Source: Candidatus Cloacimonadota bacterium (GTDB taxonomy: Bacteria; Cloacimonadota; Cloacimonadia; Cloacimonadales; Cloacimonadaceae). From it: a stretch of DNA of 5,116 bases. Both the position numbers and the translations under genes were made by a program. The DNA lies in contig JAQUHL010000159.1 of assembly GCA_028683635.1 (NCBI GenBank), positions 1 through 5,116 of the forward strand. The letters run 5' to 3'. Under the pieces are notes generated by a model. That model had not been told where the DNA came from. It saw only the letters and a list, made by a program, of their open reading frames with translations, and made no database searches. Below are positions 1-3,776 of the stretch, piece after piece. Each line of letters begins with the position of its first letter. Position 1 is the stretch's first letter.

Positions 1-426
1 GTCGATGATTTCGGCTTTCTTACCTTCGTTGATTGCCTTGTTGCGGGCAATTTCCCTTTCCTGATCAAGGATGGCAGGATCGATCTGCTCTGCACTCACG
101 GCCAGGGGGTTGGTAGCCGCAACCTGCATGGCAATTTCTTCGCCCAGGGCTTTGAAATCCGGTGTACGCGCCACAAAATCACTCTCACAATTGAGCTCGA
201 CCATCACGCCAATCTTGCCATTGAAATGAATATAAGAACAAATCATTCCCTCTTTGGTATCACGGACGGCTTTGGCTTCTGCTTTGGTAATTCCTTTCTC
301 ACGCAGGAATTTGATCGCTGCATCCATATCACCATTGGTTTGCATCAGAGCTTTGCGGCAGTCCATCATGCCTGCCCCTGTTCTCTCACGTAGCTCTTTT
401 ACCATATTTGCATTAATCTCAGACAT
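1..426 (-). CDS. tsf: Translation elongation factor Ts, N-terminal part (runs off left edge)
   Basis: EF-Ts is the cytosolic nucleotide exchange factor that releases GDP from EF-Tu. The minus-strand frame starts at ATG 424-426 and stays open for 142 codons to the window edge, so the C-terminal part is missing. Residues 8-27 give the classic N-terminal UBA-like start, with VKELRERTGAGMMDCRKAL. Residues 79-87 read NCESDFVAR, matching the family motif whose Asp-Phe pair (here D83-F84) enters EF-Tu near the Mg2+ site. An AGGAGA Shine-Dalgarno at 433-438 supports this start. It is the last visible gene of the rplM-rpsI-rpsB-tsf block, 90 nt after rpsB, matching the widespread rpsB-tsf pairing. The product is certain by motif; the full length cannot be seen. 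Confidence 0.97.
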   Translation of the reverse strand, partial: MSEINANMVKELRERTGAGMMDCRKALMQTNGDMDAAIKFLREKGITKAEAKAVRDTKEGMICSYIHFNGKIGVMVELNCESDFVARTPDFKALGEEIAMQVAATNPLAVSAEQIDPAILDQEREIARNKAINEGKKAEIID

Positions 427-464
427 TTATCTTCTCCTCAAGAATAATGGTTATCATTTGATGA

Positions 465-494
465 GGGGCTACCGGGAATCACTCCGATAGCCCC
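465..494 (-). promoter_or_regulatory. Hairpin in the rpsB-tsf intergenic gap
   Basis: GGGGCTA (465-471) pairs with TAGCCCC (488-494), a perfect 7-bp stem. After one mismatch, 473-475 pair with 484-486. In the minus-strand transcript it lies about 20 nt after the rpsB stop and about 40 nt before the tsf start. No U-run follows it on the minus strand, so it is not a standard intrinsic terminator. It may be a partial attenuator or an mRNA stabiliser that sets the S2 to EF-Ts ratio. The pairing is seen; the role is inferred. Confidence 0.5.
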
Positions 495-516
495 CCGGTT
501 TTTAAACTCTTGTTGT

Positions 517-1329
517 TTATGCTTCTCTTTCTTCGGTCACGCTGGGTTCGGCGACCACTTCTTCTGTGGCGTCTGCGGCAGCGAGTTCACTTACCGGAGC
601 GAAATCATTTTCATCATTGGCTTGGGGGCTAACGTTGCCTTCATTGGCAATGGCTCTGCCTTCGAGCACGGCATTGGCCATCACGTCCGAGATCAGACAT
701 ACTGCCCGGGTGGCATCGTCATTGGAAGGAATCACATAGTCCACAAGGTCGGGATCGCAATTTGTATCCACCATTCCGATGATCGGAATCTCGAGGACGC
801 GGGCTTCGTGAACGGCAATTTTTTCGTGCATGGTATCGACCACAAAGATGGCACCGGGCTTGGCATCCATATCACGGATTCCTCCCAGGGCGGCCTCGAT
901 CTTATCGTGCATGCGTTTCATTTTTTGCTGTTCGAGCTTGGTATAGCTGTTGATCGTGCCATCGGCAACGATTTCTTCGTAATATTTCATCTTTTCAATG
1001 CTCTGACGGATCGTGGCCATATTGGTGAGCATTCCGCCATACCAGCGGTTATGAACATAGAAGACGCCCGCTTTTTCGGCAGCTTCCTTGATGGCGGAAT
1101 GAGCTTGTTTTTTGGTTCCGACAAAAAGGATATATTCGCCGCGGCTGGCTACTTCTTTCAAAAACTGGTAGGCATCATTAATGGCATCAACGGTCTGTTT
1201 CAGATCAATGATATGGATCCCATTGCGTTTGATGAAGATATACTTCTTCATTTTGGGGTTCCATTTGAAGGTTTGGTGTCCGAAATGAACACCTGCTTCC
1301 AATAGCTGTTTCATGGAAACGACAGACAT
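517..1329 (-). CDS. rpsB: 30S ribosomal protein S2
   Basis: S2 is a late-assembling protein of the small subunit, located between head and body and involved in S1 recruitment where S1 is present. The 270-residue product has the N-terminal S2 signature at 7-18 (KQLLEAGVHFGH), followed by the WNPKMKKYIF region at 23-32. NRWYGGMLTN lies at 94-103. The second S2 signature starts at P158 (PGAIFVVDTMHEK...) and runs through HEA to EIP at 180-182, then VDTNCDP at 187-193. The core ends around residue 230. The last 40 residues are a low-complexity acidic tail rich in Glu, Ala and Val, longer than in minimal S2 proteins. The start at 1329 is supported by TAAGGAGA at 1335-1342, a near-perfect Shine-Dalgarno. 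It is preceded by a 182-nt structured gap after rpsI and followed by tsf. Confidence 0.98.
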   Translation of the reverse strand: MSVVSMKQLLEAGVHFGHQTFKWNPKMKKYIFIKRNGIHIIDLKQTVDAINDAYQFLKEVASRGEYILFVGTKKQAHSAIKEAAEKAGVFYVHNRWYGGMLTNMATIRQSIEKMKYYEEIVADGTINSYTKLEQQKMKRMHDKIEAALGGIRDMDAKPGAIFVVDTMHEKIAVHEARVLEIPIIGMVDTNCDPDLVDYVIPSNDDATRAVCLISDVMANAVLEGRAIANEGNVSPQANDENDFAPVSELAAADATEEVVAEPSVTEEREA

Positions 1330-1383
1330 TATTTTCTCCTTAAGATACGGTTTGTCTGCTGGCCGGGGATTATCCGCAATTCA

Positions 1384-1427
1384 GTTCCAGGATCTGGAAC
1401 ACCGCCTTGCAACTCCTGGGGCCAGGA
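1384..1427 (-). promoter_or_regulatory. Candidate rpsB leader with alternative stem-loops
   Basis: Two adjacent hairpins lie in the transcript upstream of rpsB. One pairs TCCTGG (1414-1419) with CCAGGA (1422-1427). The other pairs GTTCCAG (1384-1390) with CTGGAAC (1394-1400). CCAGGA at 1387-1392 is also complementary to TCCTGG at 1414-1419, so a third stem excludes both. The structure ends 41 nt before the rpsB Shine-Dalgarno. Rearranging leaders of this kind are compatible with S2 autoregulation, known for rpsB-tsf in Proteobacteria. No match to the known rpsB RNA motif was tested. Pairing is seen; regulation is inferred. Confidence 0.4.
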
Positions 1428-1473
1428 TATTAAAGTTATATTAAAAGGGTTGGTTTTCATGCTGCTTCAAACA

Positions 1474-1499
1474 GGGGATGATAGAGCTTCATCATCCCC
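1474..1499 (-). promoter_or_regulatory. Strong hairpin just downstream of rpsI
   Basis: GGGGATGAT (1474-1482) and ATCATCCCC (1491-1499) form a perfect 9-bp stem with an 8-nt loop, starting 12 nt after the rpsI stop codon in transcript direction. The following transcript bases are mixed (TGTTTGAAG) rather than a U-run. It is therefore best read as a weak terminator, attenuator or 3'-end stabiliser that may separate rplM-rpsI from rpsB-tsf expression. Confidence 0.5.
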
Positions 1500-1511
1500 A
1501 AACCTCGAAGA

Positions 1512-1898
1512 TTAGCGCTTGGAAAACTGGAATCTTTTCCTGGCTTTCGGGCGTCCGGATTTTTTCCGTTCCACCATGCGGGGGTCACGGGTCAAAAAGC
1601 CGCGGCTCTTAAGCTGAGGTTTGAGATTTTCGTCGTAATCTACCAAAGCGCGGGAAATTCCATGGCGAATCGCACCAGCCTGACCGCTGAGGCCACCGCC
1701 GCAAACGTTTACATGAACATCGAACCGCTCTCCCAGACCAACGGTCTGCAAGGGTTGTTCCACCATCATTTCCAGGGTTTCACGCTTTAAGTATTTTTTC
1801 ATCTGCACGTCATTGATCATCCTCTTTCCCGTTCCGGGAGTAAGACGAACTCTGGCGACTGCATTCTTTCTTCTTCCGACTGCATCGAAATTTTGCAT
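1512..1898 (-). CDS. rpsI: 30S ribosomal protein S9
   Basis: S9 belongs to the 30S head; its C-terminal tail reaches the P-site tRNA. The 128-residue product is of normal length. It opens with the typical VGRRKNAVARVRL (7-19), carries the S9 signature GGGLSGQAGAIRHGISRAL (67-85), and ends in a highly basic tail (101-128) with TRDPRMVERKKSGRPKARKR and the terminal SKR expected of the family. The tail wording resembles Bacteroidota and related S9 proteins. The start is fixed by GGAGG at 1907-1911, which lies inside the last codons of rplM; only 3 nt separate the rplM stop from this start, so the two are cotranscribed and probably translationally coupled. This reflects the near-universal L13-S9 pairing. 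Confidence 0.98.
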   Translation of the reverse strand: MQNFDAVGRRKNAVARVRLTPGTGKRMINDVQMKKYLKRETLEMMVEQPLQTVGLGERFDVHVNVCGGGLSGQAGAIRHGISRALVDYDENLKPQLKSRGFLTRDPRMVERKKSGRPKARKRFQFSKR

Positions 1899-1901
1899 GC
1901 G

Positions 1902-2339
1902 TTATGCCTCCTTGACTATCAGTTCCACCGGGTTTTGGGCGGCATGAGGATGCTGCTCTCCGGCATAAACTTTCAGCTTCTTAAACATTGCTCTTCCCAG
2001 AGTATTCTTGGGCAGCATTCCTTTCACGGCGTGCTGAATGATCCTCTCGGGATTCTTTTCCAATACTTTTGCAAATGGGGTCAGCTTCAGGCCATCCGGA
2101 TAGCCACTATAGTCTTTGTACATCTTCTGCTGGGATTTCAAACCAGTGAGCCGTACCTTCTCGGCGTTGATCACGATCACAAAATCGCCGGTATCGATAT
2201 TCGGTACGAAATATGGCTTGTTCTTACCGCGCAGAATGGATGCAACCTTAGTGGACAGACGTCCCAAAGATATTCCCGTTGCGTCAACAACATACCAGGC
2301 TCTGGTGATATCGCCCGGGCGTGGGGTAAGGGTTTTCAT
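1902..2339 (-). CDS. rplM: 50S ribosomal protein L13
   Basis: L13 is an early-assembling 50S protein that contacts 23S rRNA domains. The 145-residue product is of typical length. It has the N-terminal TRAWYVVDATGISLGRLST stretch (12-30), GDFVIVINAEKVRLTG (51-66), and the L13 signature around HAVKGMLPKNTLGR (103-116), followed by LKVYAGEQHPHAAQNP (122-137). ATG at 2337-2339 is preceded by AAGGAGA at 2344-2350. It is the first gene of the visible operon; the upstream DNA has no minus-strand gene for the rest of the window. The promoter should lie within roughly 2350-2450. Confidence 0.98.
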   Translation of the reverse strand: MKTLTPRPGDITRAWYVVDATGISLGRLSTKVASILRGKNKPYFVPNIDTGDFVIVINAEKVRLTGLKSQQKMYKDYSGYPDGLKLTPFAKVLEKNPERIIQHAVKGMLPKNTLGRAMFKKLKVYAGEQHPHAAQNPVELIVKEA

Positions 2340-2365
2340 CCTTTCTCCTTTTCAGATTTTTTGTA

Positions 2366-2400
2366 GTAAGCCACGATTTTTGAGGGGCTTTTACTGTCAA
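2366..2400 (-). promoter_or_regulatory. Possible rplM operon promoter and hairpin
   Basis: A perfect TTGACA -35 hexamer reads on the minus strand at 2395-2400. Directly downstream, GTAA plus GCC (interrupted by two bases) can pair with GGCTTAC, giving a bulged 7-bp stem between 2366 and 2394. No good -10 box stands at 16-18 bp; the best TACTAC-like hexamer (2363-2368) is 26 bp away. TAAAAT at about 2420 is another -10-like string, but without a partner. The site is placed here mainly because the operon must start in this gap. Confidence 0.25.
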
Positions 2401-2460
2401 GAAAAACCATCGCTTGTATTTTATCCCCCAGATTAGTCCCAACTCACCCCTCACTTTCAC

Positions 2461-2495
2461 CCCTAACCCCTAATACCTAATACCTAACACCTAAC
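2461..2495. repeat. Heptanucleotide tandem array, five units
   Basis: Five consecutive 7-nt units read CCCTAAC, CCCTAAT, ACCTAAT, ACCTAAC, ACCTAAC (consensus MCCTAAY) with no spacing errors. It is superficially telomere-like but short. The flanks are also C-rich: runs of three to five C at 2425, 2438, 2447, 2460 and 2495. The complementary G-rich strand is the one coding for rplM. A simple-sequence expansion is the plainest reading. Confidence 0.8.
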
Positions 2496-2502
2496 CCCCA
2501 AG

Positions 2503-2517
2503 CCGATCGGGAATCCA
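2503..2517 (+). repeat. Truncated copy of the GTCATTCCCG/CGGGAATCCA element
   Basis: The 15 bases CCGATCGGGAATCCA are identical to the reverse complement of 3202-3216 and match the 3' half of the hairpin element whose fuller copies are at 2548-2576 and 3202-3229. The 5' half is absent here, so it is a partial copy. Confidence 0.6.
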
Positions 2518-2604
2518 GAACACTCATCCCCCATCCTCAAACCATTCGTCATTCCCGGCTTCGACCGTGGAATCCAAAACATTCATCCTGCATCCATCAA
2601 ACCA
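2510..2604 (+). repeat. Imperfect direct repeat of about 35 nt
   Basis: 2510-2544 and 2569-2604 align over 36 columns with five differences, one a single-base gap. Both start GGAATCCA and end TCAAACCA, with an ACAYTCATCC-type core. They start 59 nt apart. The two share the tail following each CGGGAATCCA-type element, so the repeat unit is longer than the hairpin alone. Confidence 0.65.
2548..2576 (+). repeat. GTCATTCCCG...GGAATCCA hairpin element, copy 2
   Basis: Starts GTCATTCCCGG and ends CCGTGGAATCCA. ATTCC (2551-2555) pairs with GGAAT (2569-2573), and CGG (2556-2558) with CCG (2565-2567), with T2568 bulged and a six-base loop. Compared with the copy at 3202-3229 it differs by one extra base and a few substitutions, mostly in the loop. 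The layout resembles dRS3-like ATTCCC...GGGAAT intergenic repeats of other bacteria; no homology is claimed. Confidence 0.65.
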
Positions 2605-2661
2605 AGGGTTGAAACGATTGGCCTCGCTCCGCTCCTATATATCCATATCCCTTCTAAACCG

Positions 2662-2701
2662 GCATGCGCAGCATTGTAAAACGGGCTTCAGCCCGATAGT
2701 T
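2662..2701 (+). repeat. REP-like element, copy A
   Basis: Forty bases, GCATGCGCAG at the left end and CCCGATAGTT at the right, match 2788-2827 at 36 of 40 positions. Inside, CGGGCT and AGCCCG form a hairpin at 2682-2695 with a TTCA-type tetraloop. The short head motif plus compact GC-rich hairpin is the usual build of REP sequences. No REP-associated tyrosine transposase gene is in the window. Confidence 0.65.
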
Positions 2702-2760
2702 TTGCAATGATCTGCAGCTATTTTCCATATTTTATAACAGGTAGGTAACCTATATTACAG

Positions 2761-2776
2761 ACGGTCTGAAGACCGT
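2761..2776 (+). repeat. Compact hairpin ACGGTCTGAAGACCGT
   Basis: ACGGTCT and AGACCGT form a perfect 7-bp stem around two bases (or 6 bp around TGAA). It lies between the two REP-like copies and has the same design with a complementary loop (TGAA against TTCA), suggesting a related, opposite-facing element. Confidence 0.6.
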
Positions 2777-2787
2777 GCCACCGTGCA

Positions 2788-2827
2788 GCATGCGCAGCCT
2801 TGTAACATGGGCTTCAGCCCGTTAGTT
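2788..2827 (+). repeat. REP-like element, copy B
   Basis: Second copy of the 40-nt element, 126 nt after copy A with four substitutions. The hairpin is at 2808-2821, where the outer C-G pair of copy A has become T-G, so it still pairs by wobble in RNA. The hairpin core GGGCTTCAGCCC is unchanged. Confidence 0.65.
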
Positions 2828-2871
2828 CTTGCTCCATATAGAGTATCCAATACTAATCACAAGGACATTTG

Positions 2872-2939
2872 ATGGAAGCCAAGCTACTGGAACGCATCAA
2901 AGAACAACTGATAAGGCATGAGTGTCTGTGGCTGAAGCC
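2872..2939 (+). pseudogene. Possible 5' remnant of an unidentified gene
   Basis: ATG at 2872 follows AAGGA (2861-2865) with good spacing, and a TTGCTC...TACTAA promoter-like pair lies about 20-40 nt upstream. The first 23 codons give a helix-like, charged N-terminus (MEAKLLERIKEQLIRHECLW...). The frame then meets the palindrome TGGCTGAAGCCA (2929-2940), after which the translation loses protein-like character and runs into the TGGAAC array before stopping at 3126. This looks like a gene start cut off by repeat insertion or decay. Family not recognised, and it could equally be chance. Confidence 0.22.
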
Positions 2940-3001
2940 ATATCGTTGCACCGTAGTTTATCAATTGTGGATATCATCTACTAAACCCATTCTAAACTCA
3001 T

Positions 3002-3057
3002 TGGAACCCTGGAACCTGAAACTGGAACTGGAAAACTGGAACATGGAACATGGAACC
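3002..3057. repeat. Degenerate TGGAAC array
   Basis: TGGAAC occurs at 3002, 3010, 3023, 3037, 3044 and 3051, with degenerate copies TGAAAC at 3017 and TGGAAA at 3029. Spacing is 6-8 nt, and the last three intact copies are exactly 7 apart. A decayed heptanucleotide array is the simplest reading. It is a second, unrelated 7-nt motif in the same intergenic region. Confidence 0.7.
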
Positions 3058-3097
3058 ATTTGTCGCCCTAGGCTTTCCCGTCATTCCTTGCTCGACA

Positions 3098-3180
3098 GCG
3101 TTAATCACTTCTTAATCTACCCTTAATCAAGCGTTAATAATTAACGCTTGATTAAGGGTAGATTAAGAAGTGATTAACGC
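3098..3180. repeat. 83-nt palindrome with 11-bp phased TTAATC motifs
   Basis: Bases 3098-3138 are the exact reverse complement of 3140-3180, leaving A3139 as the only unpaired base. Each arm carries TTAATC at 3101, 3112 and 3123 and TTAATA at 3134, exactly 11 bp apart, mirrored as GATTAA at 3150, 3161 and 3172. Both ends of the left arm carry GCGTTAAT, 33 nt apart. There is no T-run on either side, so it is not an ordinary terminator. Direct repeats at an 11-bp pitch are how OmpR/PhoB-type regulators bind, but the symmetry also fits a cruciform, a MITE-like element or two inverted copies of a dispersed repeat. Pairing is certain; function is unknown. Confidence 0.9.
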
Positions 3181-3201
3181 CTTCGAACGAGGAAGGAGTC
3201 T

Positions 3202-3229
3202 TGGATTCCCGATCGGGGTCGGGAATGAC
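3202..3229 (-). repeat. GTCATTCCCG...CGGGAATCCA hairpin element, inverted copy
   Basis: ATTCCCGA (3205-3212) pairs perfectly with TCGGGAAT (3219-3226) around a six-base loop TCGGGG. Read on the minus strand it starts GTCATTCCCGA and ends TCGGGAATCCA, matching the copy at 2548-2576 apart from the loop region and one base, and sharing 15 exact bases with 2503-2517. This is the best-preserved copy in the window. Confidence 0.7.
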
Positions 3230-3388
3230 GGGAGTGACAAGAGTTGTCTGCCAGACAGAGAGTTATGGTATTATGTACAAATTCTAAGACCGTTGCGCAT
3301 CCCGATTTATCGAAATACAGACCACCAAATAGGCTGGTTGTGCAGCTTATTTTTGTAAATCCATTCCCGCCCACCACCCTAAAAGGAA

Positions 3389-3403
3389 TAGGGTTTCGCC
3401 CTA
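3389..3403. repeat. Small hairpin TAGGG-TTTCG-CCCTA
   Basis: A 5-bp perfect stem with a five-base loop. It is short enough to be chance, but it sits with the other intergenic hairpins and could be another small repeat. Confidence 0.3.
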
Positions 3404-3440
3404 CAACCCATTATTCAATGGTCTTTTCTACTGATGATAC

Positions 3441-3481
3441 TGTGGATGAAACAGCGGAGAGTTGTGGAAGAATATCCACAA
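3441..3481. other. DnaA-box-like cluster / TTGTGGA inverted repeat
   Basis: TGTGGATGA (3441-3449) and ATATCCACA (3472-3480) each differ by one base from the DnaA box TTATCCACA (the first on the minus strand); TGTGGAAGA (3463-3471) differs by two. The last two also form the inverted repeat TTGTGGA-agaata-TCCACAA (3462-3481). No dnaA, dnaN or clear AT-rich unwinding element is nearby, so an origin is not claimed. Confidence 0.25.
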
Positions 3482-3704
3482 AAATCCTTGCCTGGGGCTT
3501 ATGGTCTGGATCGTGAAAGCTAATAAGCGAAGCTAATCTTGGAAAACGATGTAGAATTTATCAGTTATTTTCTCAGCTTGGGAAACATTGCTCCATCTGA
3601 TTGGTTTTCAAGGTGCTTAGGCAGCATATGATATCCATCAGCCATTGCATAAAGGGGGGAGTTTGGAAGCCGCTCAGGCATGAAAAAGGATTATTTTTTC
3701 CTGA

Positions 3705-3737
3705 CAAGCAAGAAAACGGATCGAATTTTGCTTGACT
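3705..3737 (+). promoter_or_regulatory. Inverted repeat overlapping a possible -35 upstream of the secreted-protein gene
   Basis: CAAGCAA (3705-3711) and TTGCTTG (3728-3734) are exact inverted repeats 16 bases apart. The right arm overlaps TTGACT (3732-3737), a fair -35 hexamer. At a 17-bp spacing the -10 position reads TGGATT (3755-3760), a poor match. If this is the promoter, the repeat is placed where an operator could be; the evidence is weak. Confidence 0.22.
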
Positions 3738-3766
3738 ATTAAGATAAGCGAAATTGGATTGCGCAT

Positions 3767-3772
3767 GAGGTG
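3767..3772 (+). promoter_or_regulatory. RBS that decides the start at 3777
   Basis: GAGGTG lies 4 nt before ATG 3777. It favours this start over TTG 3732 and ATG 3765, whose extra residues would put a polar stretch in front of the signal peptide. Confidence 0.6.
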
Positions 3773-3776
3773 TTAT

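Larger units (their letters stand above)
3077..3232. repeat. Larger inverted repeat enclosing the palindrome
   Basis: The palindrome sits inside further inverted similarity. CCTTGCTCG (3086-3094) matches CGAGGAAGG (3188-3196) with one mismatch, and CCCGTCATT (3077-3085) matches AATGACGGG (3224-3232) exactly. On the right the two segments are separated by 27 extra bases that form most of the ATTCCCGA hairpin element. The whole therefore looks like two copies of one composite repeat in head-to-head inversion, the left copy lacking that hairpin block. Confidence 0.65.
2340..3776. other. Repeat-rich noncoding region between the two transcription units
   Basis: About 1.4 kb with no convincing gene. 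The open frames here are short, lack good start signals, overlap palindromes or repeat arrays, and show no recognisable protein motif. The left two-thirds is crowded with short tandem arrays and hairpin elements, listed separately. From 3233 to about 3700 the sequence is plainer: a short palindrome TGTCTG-c-CAGACA at 3245-3257, a TAGGG/CCCTA hairpin, a DnaA-box-like cluster, and AAGCTAAT twice (3517-3524 and 3530-3537). The two flanking genes diverge, so both promoters should lie in this region. Confidence 0.7.

Noticed and set aside
254..490. Plus-strand frame of 78 codons opposite the tsf start
   Set aside because: Antisense to the EF-Ts N-terminus, whose motifs are unmistakable.
622..1305. 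Long plus-strand open frame of 227 codons
   Set aside because: It is the antisense shadow of rpsB, with no RBS and a translation rich in His, Gly and Ile typical of a mirrored frame.
1893..2436. Two plus-strand frames opposite rplM
   Set aside because: Antisense shadows of a certain ribosomal protein gene; no start signals or protein motifs.
2461..2495. Telomere or CRISPR reading of the CCCTAAC array
   Set aside because: Only five imperfect 7-nt units inside the chromosome-like region, with no spacers and no terminal position.
3098..3180. Palindrome as a bidirectional intrinsic terminator
   Set aside because: No T-run follows on either strand, it lies far from any gene end, and the flanking genes diverge rather than converge.
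3170..3516. Three overlapping short frames (both strands) right of the palindrome
   Set aside because: They begin in or overlap repeats, have no Shine-Dalgarno, and give low-quality translations without motifs.
3680..3742. A 20-codon frame (MKKDYFFLTSKK...) just before the secreted-protein gene
   Set aside because: No RBS at proper distance (the G-run lies about 17 nt upstream), and it overlaps the inverted repeat and putative -35. A leader peptide cannot be excluded but is not supported.
3732..3776. TTG 3732 as an extended start of the secreted protein
   Set aside because: It would add 15 polar or basic residues before the signal peptide and has no RBS; ATG 3777 has GAGGTG 4 nt upstream and begins a classic signal peptide.
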